A stretch of DNA of 64,000 nucleotides from Siderastrea radians. Taxonomy: Eukaryota; Cnidaria; Anthozoa; Scleractinia; Rhizangiidae. The position numbers and the translations under genes are program-made. Shown piece after piece: positions 48,850 to 61,529 of this stretch. Each line of letters starts with the position of its first letter. Position 1 is the first letter of the stretch. The DNA is taken from NCBI GenBank assembly GCA_964017195.1, contig OZ024895.1:12330501-12394500 (forward strand). Reading direction: 5' to 3'. The notes under the pieces were generated by a model. That model saw only the letters and a list, made by a program, of their open reading frames with translations, ran no database searches and was not told where the DNA came from.

Positions 48850-50881
48850 TGAACAGATTGGGCTTATGACGTGTCTATTATGACGTGTCATGACGTCACA
48901 ATAACGTCACAAACCCGCCATTTTGAATTTGAGGCCGCCATTTTGAATCCCAAGCCTGCAGTCATACAGCTGACTATGACGTCACCAAAAAACATATGAT
49001 TTTGTTCTAAGAAACATATTTAGTCAAAACACGCACACAAAAGTAAAAAAAATCTTCTTCTTACAAACGAAGGGAAAAAACTGAAGAAAGACTGAAAAAA
49101 GACCGAAAATAGTCAAAATACACTTCTGAGTAGACAGTTGCTATGGAAACGTCAATCATCATAGACACGTCATTGACACAGGAAAATTTTCTCTGATAAA
49201 TTTTAGGAAAGTCAGGAGATTTGGTGATTATTCGTCCAGCCGTTTAAGAGTTATAATTCATTAAAGTCAGCGCGGGGACAATGTACCCCCCTCCCCCCTC
49301 CCCCAGGCAGAATAGGGGTAATCAGTTTAAAAAATTGAATCTGAATGCCCATCTACTTGTCTAACATTTCCTTTTGTTGTTCATGTCCTGCAGAAATAAC
49401 CAAAACAGTTGCATGAAAAGCATCTGCTGAGGAGAGTGTACCTATTAATATGCCGTGCAAATGGAAATTTCAGCCCACAGTAAGTTTGGACGAACGCAGC
49501 TGACCACCAACAAACATCTTTGTCTGCTTAAAGTGGATGATAGTCCTGGAGGAAATTATACTTGTACTGTGACAAGCAACAAGTTCTGCCAGCTTTACTA
49601 TTTTGGTTAGAATTACAGGTAATTGCAAGTCTCATTTATGTACTCTTGAATACAAGTTCTTGTTTCCCGTAACTTTCAGTGAGTTTTTTGTTTTTGTTAA
49701 AATCGAACCTGGATAGCTTTCAGTATTTGTGTTCGTACAAGGAACACGTTTATGTATATCATCATATGTACATGTACTTGTAACACGAAGTCACTACTAA
49801 TGTCTTTACGCAGCCTCCAGGAAGCCGACTGTTACGCCTGAAAACAAGGCGAGAACAACATTAGTTAGGTTTAAAAGTCATCTTTACGTAGGACAGGGAC
49901 TCATGCAGAAAGGAAGGAGGATTAACGCTCGAAACGTCAGGTTTCAATTTCTTCACGGTGGCCAATTTACCTTATCAAGTCAGTTGATACATCCAAAGTT
50001 TTGTGTTTCACCTCCCCACCGACGCGGCGCCACAGTTGCTTTAGAGATTAACTCCTTCTTGTGAGATACTACTAAAAAAACTTTATTTAAAGGCCCATTT
50101 TCACCATGAATGCAACGCGGTCGTTTGTTTTAATTTTTCAAATCGCACTATTGTTAAATGGCGTACTCTGATTGGTTAGCTATTTTTATCGGGCTTTCTC
50201 CAAACACAAGACAGAAGACGGGAAATTGATTTAGCGGTGTTCTCGTCATTCTTCCGTAAAAAAGAGCGAAATTCGGTTCATTTCTTCATGGAAACGGACG
50301 AATCAATTGATATTGAATCACCAGTGAGAGGGGTGAATGCGTACGGGTCTATCGTAAGTCTACCTTTTGCACATGCTATCCTTGTAAGCTTTGTTTGATA
50401 GAACGGATGCCTGTTTAGCTCATTCAGATACTGACATTCTCATATCCAAAAGATAGCTTTGATAGGAGTGCTTACCACTTGTCAAAGCTCAACACTGGCC
50501 AACCAGACCTGTCAGTTCATAATTTACTACATGGTATACACCATAAGTCCTGGCCAGACAGAGCAGAGCGTCTATAATAATAATCTGCATGCACACCGTA
50601 AGAACTCACCGGCCGGACACCATTTTCAGACTGATAGAACAATAGTGATCTGTAGTAAGTTCCTCAAAATAACACTTTCCAGTTGCAAACTGACCGGTGT
50701 GGCTGGCCAGTTCCGAAAAAATAAGGATGTTACCGGTAAGAGCCCAAGGTGTACTGTTTGTGTCAGGAGAATTTTTTTTAGTTAATAGGGGGACAAGTAA
50801 GTAAATTGTCTTCTGATATTTTTTTATCAGGAATTTATTGCACCGCTTGCTAGAGAGGACATGGCCTACCTTCTATGAAAT
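48850..50881. other. Mostly gene-free host DNA with an Ig-like remnant
   Basis: CCGCCATTTTGAAT words recur near 48,915-48,945. At 49,459-49,606 a + frame reads LLKVDDSPGGNYTCTVTSN, the end of an immunoglobulin I-set domain, and then stops. It may be an isolated exon or a decayed one. Near 49,930 AACGCTCGAAACGTCAG resembles a degenerate hammerhead-like retroelement end. Nothing else supportable. Confidence 0.4.
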
Positions 50882-51090
50882 GTGTTGGCAATTAGAAGGG
50901 GAAGCTTGAATTTTGCGAAGAATCTTCTCCAAGAAAAAAACACACCTCCCCCACCTCCTCCAAGTCCTGGTGGCACATCTCCCGAGTGGTGCAAATGCAG
51001 AGTTTGTCGCCCAATCCCCCAAGAAAGTGAAAATGTGTGTTGCAAGAGGGTGTCTTGTATAACAGGGTTTCAGTCATTTAAAGTGCCACT
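50882..51090 (+). CDS. P2X7-like C-terminal domain exon (zinc-binding segment)
   Basis: A Pro-rich lead (PPPPPPSPGG) is followed by SPEWCKCRVCRPIPQESENV and CCKRVSCITG. The WCxCxxCxxxP..E..CC spacing is that of the cytoplasmic ballast domain of P2X7 receptors and of cnidarian proteins that carry this domain alone. Exon borders are not fixed. The following domain part is at 57.1 kb, so this may be an upstream exon of the same gene or of a relative. Confidence 0.6.
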
Positions 51091-51325
51091 GAGACGAAAA
51101 TTCGTAGGTTTATTTCGGCCAAATTCTGTCGCAGAATATCGCGTTGTATCTATATTTACCCAGAAAACTGAACAAGAAACCGTCCATCCTAATATTTTTT
51201 AGCTCCAAAGTTGCGTAAAATGTGTCCGCCATTACTGAAAACGTGTTCCTGGGTGATTGCGCAATTTAATAGCTTGTGACGTCAGAGGCTCACCTCAGTC
51301 GCGTTTCCTTGTGTTTTGACTCAAG

Positions 51326-51448
51326 ATGCCTACCGTCGACTGCGAGACCTCCGAAGAGTATTTCTACGATTCGGAACAGTCTTTAGCTTCCGAAGCATCA
51401 GAGGATTCATTTCATTCGGCAAACGAAGAATTTTTCTTACCGTACGGT
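51326..51448 (+). CDS. Possible first exon of a P2X7-like domain gene
   Basis: ATG at 51,326 follows GTGACGTCAG and reads an acidic Ser-rich leader (MPTVDCETSEEYFYDSEQSL and on). It ends at a strong donor, GT|GTAAGA, after 41 codons. Acidic leaders ahead of the zinc segment are usual in stand-alone cnidarian proteins of this family. It lies downstream of the exon at 50.9 kb, so it may begin a second copy. Confidence 0.4.
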
Positions 51449-53159
51449 GTAAGAACTGATGTCAGGAGATTTCAGCTTATAACAAGCTTGTAAACAAACT
51501 GTTCAAAGTTGTTTTTCTCGCCATGCTGGCGGGAGTTCAAAATAACAGCAAAATAATGCTTACAGTGATTACAGTTCAGGCACAAGTTGCTCAAAGAGCG
51601 GATAACTCTCATCCAACGGATAAATCGCTGTCCAGCTATTCGAAAAACTGATGTTTTAAGCTTTGGAAATTTAGACAAAACACCTATAAAAACTCTAGAA
51701 TTTGATGCCCGCGAATTCTCAAGCATCGTCGATTGATTTTGTTGTACGCTTCGTTGGAGAAATAAAAGAAGCTATATTTTGTCTGCCATTGTTTATATTT
51801 ATATTGTGAAGCATTGAGATTTTTGGCCATTCTTAGCATAGTATGGGAAAAATTCTTGAAGAGCCGTAATGCTGTAGTCATCTGGCAGTCAGCTGATGAA
51901 ACCTATGGTGTCAATCATGGTACAGTGGTCGCTTGCATAGAAACACAAGTGCTTGGGTTTCTAAATATTTTGAACAGTTTTTGTAGAATTCTTAACTTGA
52001 GCCGAAAAAAGTGAAATAAACCAAGACCTTTTTTTAAGAACTGGAGGCCTTGTGTAACCGGAATCTAAATATTTGTCGTGCAAATCAAAGCCACAAGGAA
52101 AATTTTCTGCTGCTCAACATCAACATGCGGACCGCCGAAGAAACGAAGCTTTCACTTGCTTTATTCATTGCGTAAAAATAATAACTTGATATCTAATCAT
52201 TTTTCTTGGTAGTTCATTTACTAAGATTGCTACGACAGTTAAAAGAAATAACATTGTAAACCCCTTAGACAAATAGTGGTGTGTGATATTTTTTCCCAAC
52301 CAACTTAAATTTCCACGCAAGACGGTCCAAGCTGTTGAAGCCTTTATATATTTTGAACAATGATGTCAATCGACTCTTCACCGACAGGGAATAAGGAGAA
52401 AAGTTTCTCCACATTCAGGATGGTATGCTATAAAATAAATGACCATGCTTCTAAGCGATTACTGCTTTGAAATTAACACACGCGGAATTAAAAAAAAAGC
52501 TAAGCAATACAATCTATTGGCTTAATCGCGGCGGTCCTGCATTCACCCAGGATGCATTTTATGAGGACTACACCGAAGGTCTTCGCGCTAGCAGACGACA
52601 GAACTAAAAGGGTTTTCCACAAGAAAAATAAACTTTAAAATACGTTAAAAGAAAATAAGCTTTGCTCAATGGTGGATGCGTTGAAAAAGAAACAAACTAT
52701 CACTTCAACTACGTTAAGATTACGTACCTTTCGTCTCGTTTTTTCCGGATCTTTTTTTCCAAATACTTGGAATTGACAATGGAATAATCGACCTCTGGGA
52801 TCCTTCGACATGAACAGCCCCCTGGAAACACTCGTCCGTGAAGTGATCAGAACAGCCGACAAAAATACCTCTCGGGTTGAAATTTGCACTGTGTGTGATT
52901 ACAAAAATTATCCATTTTTCCATTGCGGGTCCGCTCTCAAGGCTTTGATGAAGCGAAATACCAGCTCGGTGGTTGGATTTATTGTTGTAGCATTGTACAA
53001 CACAAGTAATATCCTTTATAACTGCTGCAGCAACGAAAATTTCAAGGTTGTACAGCAAACAGTTGGCAGGAAATCTTCCCTCGACGACTCCAACTCGACG
53101 ACAGTTAAATTTCTCGCGGCAAGTAACCGTATGAAGGTATTAGGTTTGAGGTGAGCCTC
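51449..53159. other. Intron-like DNA, no gene supported
   Basis: A + frame at 52,810-53,154 of 114 codons has scattered Cys but no recognised domain and no splice support. I do not call it. Confidence 0.35.
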
Positions 53160-53162
53160 TAA

Positions 53163-56100
53163 TAGTCCATGGGCCAAGATGAATTTCGGTACCACCTGAG
53201 GTGGCAAAGGCTATCATATATTAAATTAAAGCTTATCACGAGTAGAGTAAAAATATATATGATAGCCACTCTGTAGCAGTAGCTTAAGGCTGTCACGTGT
53301 GACCTTAAATTGCGCAACAGCCACACCCCCTGAAATAGTCTGGGGAAGCCACTGAAGTCCCATTGTAGAGCCAGGTATTCCATATAGGGGTGCTAAATAG
53401 AGATCAATGTTATAACATAGCAAAGAATGATTGTAAAGAATTAAAAAAAAAAGAAAGAATACGGTTTTAAGATGTCACTTCCGGTGATTTATGAGAAATA
53501 CTTGAGTAAATTAGGTTTCCCCCACCAAAATTCATTGAGTGTCAATTTTTTCAACCATTTCAAAGAGTCTTAATGTTTTAGGGGAAATGAAATATGAAAA
53601 AAATATTTGTAATTACTAGTCACAATAAATTGAGCTGCCGCTTATGATTTATGGGACTTAAGTACGCTGTAGTAATGAATCAGGGTGAGAACGTTCAAGA
53701 CTATTTTGTCCAATCTCACCGTTGCTGTGAAGATACGACGGCAATCACAGGAAAAACAAGCAATCGTACAACTTTGGAACAAAGTGGGTATTAAAACTGG
53801 GACTGTTTCTCCTTTTGTACCAATGTCTCAGTTTTTTTGTCATGCAAATAAAGGTCATTGTTGTCTTGTCTTGTAATTCTAGCTACATGTAGACAAAGAC
53901 ACGTACTCCAGATAGGCACAGGCAAAAAACAACGGTCTTGCTTACGGAATCAAGTTGGAACGCAACTGCAAAAAAGTTTGTTCTATGAGTGATGCTACTT
54001 TGGCTATGCATTCACAAGTATCCTCGCGGCTTAACAGACCTTGTCATTTGGACACGGCGCTCTAATCCAAATCAGATAATAGGTCAATATCATCATCTTC
54101 CTGTGATGGGAAGGACTCCTCATCGGGCTGGTTTGAACAGTCTGCGAGACGACATAGATCACTACACTTCAATCCATTGAGGATGCACTCGCATGTGTTG
54201 TCCTCGCAGACCCTCTTGCACGCGCACGCCAGGAGCTCGATCACGGCTTAGGAGCAGGCATCCCATTCATCCATACTATATCCAGCCGCTGGCCGCTCTC
54301 GTCACTTTCTAGAATCCATCCCTTGCCAGCCGGACTTGGAACTTGGTTGTTGGCAAGTGCATTCTTCCATACTGCCGTCTGGTAATTGGCTCTCTTGCAG
54401 TGATGGTGCAGGCAGTCTCACCCTTCTTTGAGCAAAACACTGCATACCGGCACTGATTGATATCCTGGTTGCCTTTCTTCACCCCATACATGGCACACAC
54501 GAACGACTCCAGCTGGATGTACATTTCCTCTGTAGCAGACCACTGTTCCCTGAGATCCTGAAACATGACTTGGAACTCTTTCTTGCAGCGGAGCAAATTA
54601 AGTGGCCTAACCTTTCCGATACCCGCGAAAGCGCTCACACTATCACAACCCGTAAAGGCTGAAGTCCCAGAAGTGCCTTGCAAACGTCCTCTCCGAGTGC
54701 ACTAGCTATCTTGCTGATATCGATATACCTGGCATGGTGCTGCGAAACGCATTGCTGAAAAATGGGAACAGGGATTGCAGGCGCAAACGAAATGCATAGC
54801 ATGTGCGCATCCGTAATGATAATTGCTTTCACATGGGGTGCTACAGCATGCTTCGCGTATCAGCTTCCTCTTGCTCGGACGACAGCTCCACTACGTCCTG
54901 CACAGAATTAGCCGTTACTTTGTAGCATTTGGCGCCACATGTTATGTAGAGCTCCTTGTCTGCAAGCTTATGTCGACTTGAGGGCCTGCTACAGTAGTCA
55001 TTAAAAAACTTGATTAAACTGTTCTTGTTCAGGCCATTTAGCAGAAAGTTATTGAACTGTTTCATTTTTTTCCCGGCCGTGAGATTCTTGAATGTCACCG
55101 ATTCTCCTTCTCGTCTCTGTTCTCGCTCTGCAGACTTAATAGAAATCTCGTTGTAAAACTCATGACAGTGTAGCGTCTGTGATTTGTCCAAAAGTCATGT
55201 GGTCGCTAACCTTGAACGTCTGAACGAGGGCCATGCCATCAATCAGGTAAACCGAGGGGCCTGTTATGTGTGTCGTTGGTTCTATCAGCTTCTCTAGCTC
55301 CCTGCCTAGCTGCGCCTTGTTCGTTTTGCGTGGTAGGCCGTTGCTCGTCGCCAAAGAAGATGGTAGCGGGCCACTAGAAGGCTGTAATACCTCTTGCATA
55401 TGCAAGTGACGACTCTCAGCTGTTATAATCATCCTCGCAAATAGATTACGGTCTGCACGAAGGACCGTATCATCTCCTTTGCTCTTTGTGGCTCTTTTTG
55501 CTTTCGTAACATTGGCGAAGGTGTTTAACTTCTGCTTCTTGAGGGTGTCGTGGAACTTTACCAATGGCTTTTCAGGCTCAAGGCGATTATTCTTAAAATC
55601 TTGAAATGCTGTTTCACCAGCTTGATATGCTCTGGTTAAGTCTTGCACAATAACAGGAGGAGGAATGGCGCTTGTATTTGTCTTTCTTATCGCAAAATAT
55701 GCATACCTTTTCATAAACCCTTGAAGTACTCGGCGTTCCTCTTATAGATGCCCCCTCAGCTGATTCTGTATCTTTTCCACTCTCCGTTTTTTCATTAGCA
55801 TGAATTCTGTCGAGATCTTTTTTCATATTGAAAATGCTTCTACATTTTCTATGATAATAGTCTTCAGGAATCTCATCTGGCGAATTAACTGCTGTTCCAA
55901 GAATCTCCTCATGTCGCCTTATTTCTGCAGCCCGTCTTAGCGTTTTCCATAATTCTACAGAATTCGGGCACACGAGCGCTCCGTCATCGTCGCTACAATG
56001 AATTAAGCAATATTTTTCCCGGCTGGCACGCCTCTATGGAATTTCTGAGCCCCCAGATACCTACCTGACATTCCACCAAAGCCGTTTTAACTGAATGTAA

Positions 56101-56905
56101 TAGAATCCACTTCTAATTGAGCTGTCAACACCGAAAACAGATGGCAGCTATACCCTAGTACCCAGTCTACCTTAGTACCCAGTCCTCTCGGGGATGCCAC
56201 CACAACCATTAAAAACAAACAAAAACTACACTATTAGCGTAAGAGGCATGTAAGAGGCACGTTTTGTGTTTCAACATTCTGTTAATCATACTACGTTACG
56301 AGGACGCCCTTTTTATCTTTCTTTATTGCCGGAAATTGGGAGGAAAGTTGAGTAATGAAACACGCTAGATCATTACCATAGGGTGCCCGAATTGAATCAT
56401 TTTCGTTCAAAAATTATTCCAGCCTAAAGATTCGATTAATAAAAGTAAAACGCTGCTTAATAGATAATGCCAATTACTTTTCTCCAGTTTCTACCTCATA
56501 TGAAATATAGTTTTCTTAGCATCTCCCGAAATAGTTTTAACCCCAGTATCATGTCACCTACGAAAACTTAATATTATTTTCGCAAAAGAATAACTCCTGA
56601 TCTGAAGAAATGTTAACTTGTTATATACCTTGGTTTTCAATTTTATTTGTCTTTAATTAAGAACGAACAAGTCTGTTGTCGCAAAAAAGCAAGATTTGGC
56701 GGTGAGCAAGAAATAGCTCCTTGACGCTCATTATGCAGTTTGTTGCGCAATTCAAGGTCACGTGACGGCCTTAAGCTACCACTTTAGAGTGGCTATCATA
56801 TATATTTTTACTCTACTCGTGATAAGCTTTAATTTGATATATGATAGCCTTTGCCACCTCAGGTGGTACCGATCCGCCATTTTTAGCCACTTGGCCCATG
56901 GACTA
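53163..56905. mobile_element. 3.7-kb DNA transposon with ~140-bp TIRs and TAA duplication
   Basis: The left end (TAGTCCATGGGCCAAG, then CACCTGAGGTGGCAAAGGC and CTCTACTCG-type words) returns inverted at about 56,760-56,905, about 140 bases long. TAA flanks both sides (53,160-53,162 and 56,906-56,908), as with TWA-targeting elements such as Harbinger. It sits between exons of the P2X7-like gene. Its gene is the decayed minus-strand frame at 54.3-56.0 kb. Confidence 0.8.
54309..55973 (-). pseudogene. Transposon-borne gene with PIN/FEN-like nuclease features, decayed
   Basis: Five minus-strand pieces in changing frames line up as one protein. A Cys/His-rich N-terminal part (DYYHRKCRSIFNM, VCIFCDKK) comes first, then a Lys/Arg helix. 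VYLIDGMALVQTFK could be the first acidic site of a PIN-like nuclease. YNEISIKSAEREQRREGE, EQEEADTRSML and TDAHML follow, and the end reads SAFTGCDSVSAFAGIGK. Similar proteins are numerous in cnidarian genomes. The order DG, K-x-R-R, EEADTR, D matches FEN/PIN folds, but this is inferred. The frames change near 55,700, 55,180, 54,835 and 54,680, so it is inactive. Confidence 0.55.
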
Positions 56906-57101
56906 TAACGTCACTTCCGCTCATTCACAAGCCAGCTTCCGGAACAAGGGCCAGTAATGGCTGCCGTAAAATCTCGACAAAAACCGTCCGAAAAAAGCGA
57001 CTTCCAGCCGTCGCAATGAGTTGAAATTTGGCATGGTGACTAACAACCACAGACTATTTTCGAAATTGCAAAAAAATGGAATACCAAAATTCTGGTCCCA
57101 G

Positions 57102-57356
57102 TGGCACTTTAATAACATTTGCCTGGACAGGGATATTTTAGAAGTCTGCATTAAGGCTTGCTGTGATATAAGGGAAGACGAGTTCAACTTTTCAATGGAA
57201 AGCTTTAGGAAAGCTGCATACAGACAGTATGTTCTCTGGCGCTTTGGCAAACTTGGCCGGGGGAACAGGAGGGTAGTGCCCTCCTGTGTAGTGTTATCAA
57301 TACGACGATCCTATCCCTACGCAGATGGTCAGTACATGGGATACAGGAACAGCTAA
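57102..57356 (+). CDS. P2X7-like C-terminal domain, last exon
   Basis: After a CCCAG acceptor the frame reads NNICLDRDILEVCIKACCDI, FSMESFRKAAYRQYVLWRFG and LGRGNRRVVPSCVVLSIR, and ends in YPYADGQYMGYR before TAA. This is the conserved second half of the P2X7 cytoplasmic domain (LDRDVLE, YRKAAYRQFTLWRYG, GNRRVVPSCVV). The frame is intact. The upstream intron contains the 3.7-kb transposon. The channel part of P2X is not in the window, as in stand-alone cnidarian members. Confidence 0.8.
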   Translation, partial: WHFNNICLDRDILEVCIKACCDIREDEFNFSMESFRKAAYRQYVLWRFGKLGRGNRRVVPSCVVLSIRRSYPYADGQYMGYRNS

Positions 57357-58309
57357 ATATCTAATTGAAGTCAGACTGGGTTGTTTGAAATTCAGTACTA
57401 ATCCAGGAATGACAGTGAATGATTTCATTTCTCACAACGAAAGTGGTAGACACACATGTTTTCAAGAAACGAATTCGACTACCAATACATGTCGAAAAAT
57501 AGTATTTATTAATAATTACCCTGATAAAGAGTTGACATCACTCCCGGGCTAGCTTAGCCTGGACTAGAGGTGATCCTGAGGTGTAAACTTCAACTCATAT
57601 ATTGCCCAAGATAAATGGTCAAAGTTTCTTGTAAACATTGAAGATTAGTGTAAATAGGACTGTATACTTCCCAAAGAGCCTGTTTCCTCAATTCTGATCA
57701 GTAAAATATCTAACCAGGTATCTCAAGTAACAATATTTGCATAATATTTTATTTGTAATAACACAACATAGGAAACCAAAGTAAGCTTTTGTCACCTTGC
57801 TATCCAATGGTGTTCCTTATCTATCTGTTGTTTTACTCCAAGGGACATAGTGAAAGAGTGTGTGGTTTACCCAAGACTCGACAGTTTGGTCGCTCTTGTT
57901 GGTTTGTTATTTTGTTCAAAGTTGTGTGAGCAACAAGATGTCACATGTCATGCCACCGGTTCATAATGTTTGACATTTGTTGCTGTTCAGCTGCAGTATT
58001 TTCTTAAGTAGGGTACTATTGGCCTTGGTGGAATAAACCTGCAATAACGTTACAAGTGACACCTGTGGTGTTCAATTTTATGAACATTTGTATTATGAAC
58101 ACATGTAGTCTAACACCTGCAGGGGTGTAGCTCCCTTTAAGCCAGTAAGCCCGGGCTTAGAAACTTTTCTTGGTATATTTATTGTGCGAATACTTTTTCT
58201 TGTTTCATAGAACTAGTGTTTGGGTGATTTTTTTTAAAATTTTGTGCGAGACAAGTTGGGCGAGTAGGGCTCATGCTCCAGTCGTAGCTCAGGCGCTCGA
58301 GACCTTTTC
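57357..58309. other. Gene-free host DNA
   Basis: 3' flank of the P2X7-like exon. No supportable feature. Confidence 0.4.
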
Positions 58310-58740
58310 CCAAGATGGCAATGGAAAGGCAAAGGGCTGCTTATGCTTTATCAAGCAGTTTGATTATACACTATCGCTCGATATACAGCAGAGCTTGTCC
58401 TTTCCATCGCAGTTGCCATGTCATCTATGTTGTAAGGAAAGAGCGTAGATCTCATGGAGGAAGCCCAAGAAGCGAGAGTGGTAATAAATATCATGAGAGC
58501 TGAGAGAGGTGATCCGTCGGTTTGGAAGGAAGTATATGCGCGGGGGAAACACAATTTTGCAGCTGAGTCTGACATTGAGCCAAGCATGCCTAGAACAACC
58601 GGAAGGCAGCAACACAGGGTGAATGTCCCAGCCACAAACCCAGAGTCCTACTGGCAAAGAGCTGCGTGTCTCCCTCTTATTGATCGTCTAATTCAAGAAA
58701 TGAATGACAGCCTCTTATCACAGAGGATCGCTTCCTAGCC
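58310..58740 (+). pseudogene. hAT-like transposase fragment (DUF4371/ZMYM1-like)
   Basis: Pieces in two frames read GNGKAKGCLCFIKQFDYTLS then, from 58,454, VVINIMRAERGDPSVWKEVY, EPSMPRTTGRQQHRVNVPAT and ESYWQRAACLPLIDRLIQEM. PSMPRxxGRQ-HR-NVPA-SPE-Y-R....P.LD.L is the conserved core before the C-terminal dimerisation domain of THAP12/ZMYM1-like hAT relatives. The frame change and missing flanks mark it as a remnant. Confidence 0.7.
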
Positions 58741-59167
58741 CAGTAACTTATCCCAACAAAACTGCGAGGATTAAGCAATGACGTCCAAGATCAGATGTTT
58801 GCAGCGCACAAGAACGATCTGATCGACAAAAGACAGTACGACAACAAGATGTTGCGCTGGAAAACAGAGTAATAAATACTAATAATTTAGAACTTATATA
58901 GCGCATTTTCTATATAAATATAATCAAATGTCCTTTACAAGCAGTTGGAATTGGCTGTATTCAACTGGAGAACGACCTCCAACTCTGGCTGACACCCTCG
59001 ACTGCATAAATCCAATTCCTTATCGAAACGTTAACACCATCCTCACGATCCTTTTCAGGATGCCTGTGTCAACCGGCGCAACTCCTGAACGCAGTTCTAG
59101 CACGATGCTTGAGTCAAGACTTAGCTACGGGCAACCATGAAGACAGAGCGAGACTCAGCTCTTGCTC

Positions 59168-59395
59168 TAAAGGGGCCTTCACACGTCAAACATATGTTGG
59201 TCAGTTCGCGTCGGCAAACTCAAAGTGGTGTGAATGTTGACAAACTGTTGGCGAAAAGTTGGCGAGAATAGAGACAAGTTCTATTTTTCGCCAACACTTC
59301 GGCAACATGTTGCTGTGTCGTTCACACACACTAACTTTGAGTTTGCCAACACGAGTTGGCCAACATTAGTTTGACGTCTGAATGCCGCTTAATGC
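59168..59395. mobile_element. Foldback MITE
   Basis: CACGTCAAACATATGTTGG on the left pairs with CCAACATTAGTTTGACGTCTG on the right. GTTGGCGAAAAGTTGGCGA and TTTTTCGCCAACA form an inner pair. About 225 bases, no coding capacity. Confidence 0.7.
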
Positions 59396-60291
59396 ACGCG
59401 TACAAGGACAACGATTAACGGGGAGGCCGTGGCTCGGGAGTTTTGAGGCAAGAAGAACAGGATGCTAAACTTCGGATTCCCATAAACCTTGACTTGAGAT
59501 ATTTAGCTGGGCATTCAGTCCAGTACAATTCGTAATAACTTCAAATTAGATCGCGCTTAGTTGAGAATTCATGACGCGAGGATATTTTTACCTTATATAA
59601 GCCACCCTGAGCTGTATTAAAGCATGAATTAAATAAATCATAGGTACACTTGACTTCCCTCACCCTTGTGCGCTATACTCGCGAGGTATGAAACGGGCTT
59701 ACAAACCAAAAATGGCTAGCTACGCCCCTGACCTGATCATAGACCAAGCAACCTTGAACAATACTAGTTATTTACGTGTACATTGGCTATATCATACCAA
59801 GTGTGAAGGTTAATAAAATGCTGGATACCATATTTCCTTGTGATTAGTTTGGTTGAAGACCAAAACAGGGGCATATACATGTATTCGAGGGGGACAGTAA
59901 GTCTTACAGAGGCAGCGTATTTTGTTTTGTTACCTCCAAAGGTAAGGTAATAATGTTTTCTGAAGGTGGCCGATTATTTTAGGAAAAATGCTAATTAGTA
60001 ACAGATTCTCCCTTGCCCAAACAGAAATGCACATTAGACATGATTAGAAACAACTTTGTAAACAAGACCCTAAACAACCCTCCATTTTTCATTTGGGTAT
60101 GAGGCGGCTGATACCTCGACTGATATCAATATTTCACAAATATTGTAGCAACTCAGATCATCAGTAACACTGTCATCAATATTACACTGTCTTTTGATAT
60201 TTCCAGAAAAGTTGCATGAAACATTTGGATCTGGTATTTGTCTACACGTGCAATGCACTAATGTTTCAACTACAAATTATATACAGTTGCC
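59396..60291. other. Gene-free host DNA
   Basis: No supportable gene or repeat was recognised. Confidence 0.4.
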
Positions 60292-60575
60292 TCATTTAAG
60301 CTCTTCAGGTTGCGGTGGTGGTTTAGCCAAACGAGATGGCCCTTTCAACGATTCCTCAGTAGAGGGTGTCACTTTCATGCCAATAGTAGGGGCAATCTGC
60401 CTTGGGTTAAAGAGATTATCATCTGTTGGCTGAGAAAAGCTTCCCTGGAGAAGACATCGCTCCTTCAACATCTTGGCCATCAGAAATGCGAAATACTTGT
60501 ATGCTTTCTTCTCCTTGACAATCTCGGCATGGAACTTCTGCGTGCGCTTAGAATACTTCCTATGGCCACGCTGTT
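60292..60575 (-). CDS. Possible terminal exon of an unidentified host gene
   Basis: After an AACAG acceptor-like site (minus strand, about 60,576) the frame reads GHRKYSKRTQKFHAEIVKEK, then KYFAFLMAKMLKERCLL, then a polar tail with RQIAPTIGMKV to a stop. Composition and helix pattern look like real protein, but I recognise no family and only one exon is visible. Confidence 0.35.
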
Positions 60576-61125
60576 AGCACGGCAGTGCTAGTTGGAGACA
60601 CTATAATCTGTTGGAGGTATATTTGTATCGGATTTTCATCGCTCTTTGCTGGGTAGTCTCAACCAATTTTCTCTTGGTAGCTTTCAGCTCTGTTTCCTTG
60701 TGGTTGTGTTTATATTAGTGGCCAGAAATGCTTTGGTCGCTACTAACTTTTTAACGGGCCAGGACGCAAGTTTTTGTTTTGTAAAGGCGCTTTAAGTTGA
60801 CACTTTAGCCTAAACTTGAACCCTTCATGCAAATATACGAGGACAAACGGGTAAAAATGTATGTTTATTGCTTTTGAAAAATTATAGTTCAAGAAATCTT
60901 CTTGCTCAACTGATTCTTATGGGAACTAGTGCATAAAACCAGGCTGAAGTGATACGAGTCCGGGAACGAAGTGTGTAAAAGGGCGGGAACTTTGGAGCCT
61001 TCCATGGGCCCATCTCTCGAAACTCCGGAGAACTTTCCGGGCCCGGTAAGTATTTTTTCGAGCTCATTTGTGTAAAATGGGGGTGACAGGCCTGCACGAC
61101 TCCCACGCTCGTGTTTTAGCCGTTC
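60576..61125. other. Gene-free host DNA
   Basis: No supportable feature between the possible exon and the Penelope-like element. Confidence 0.4.
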
Positions 61126-61503
61126 TCATAACTTTGCTCTCACGAGTATATCTTTTAAGGACCGTCCTTTCTTATATGATATTAAAGGCGGTTCCTTAAA
61201 GATTTCGTTGAGTAATGGTTGTTTTTTAATCAAATGCCATTTGTTCATGATGATCTGTTTTAAATTGGGCACTGATGGTTGATATTGCGTTACAAAAGGC
61301 AAGATTCTTTTATTCTCCCTGCGTTTTTGTTGGAGAGCTAGCTTTCTGTCTTCAAAGTTTACTTCTGAAAGTGTATTTTGTATAAAACTTTCTGGGTAAC
61401 CTCTCTCTTGGAGTTGTTTTTTGAAGTTTTTGATCGTCTCTTCAAATAATGTCTTAGAAGAGTTTGTTCTCAATAGTCTCAAAGCCTCCCCTTTAATGAA
61501 ACC
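61126..61503 (-). mobile_element. Inverted partial copy of the Penelope-like element
   Basis: The minus strand reads RGFIKGEALRLLRTNSSKTL and on to ISYKKGRSLKDILVRAKL, the C-terminal part of the Penelope-like reverse transcriptase. From the break at 61,503 to the left it is the reverse complement of the + copy from 63,775 onward. Inverted partial copies next to a main copy are typical of Penelope-like elements. Confidence 0.85.
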
Positions 61504-61529
61504 GCGGTCTTGCCTGACTATACAGAACA

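Noticed and set aside
49915..49945. Second hammerhead ribozyme near AACGCTCGAAACGTCAG
   Set aside because: The CTGATGA box is missing. At best it is a degenerate relative.
52635..53154. Overlapping frames on both strands at 52.6-53.15 kb
   Set aside because: Two strands compete, there is no domain and no exon border. Left as intron-like DNA.
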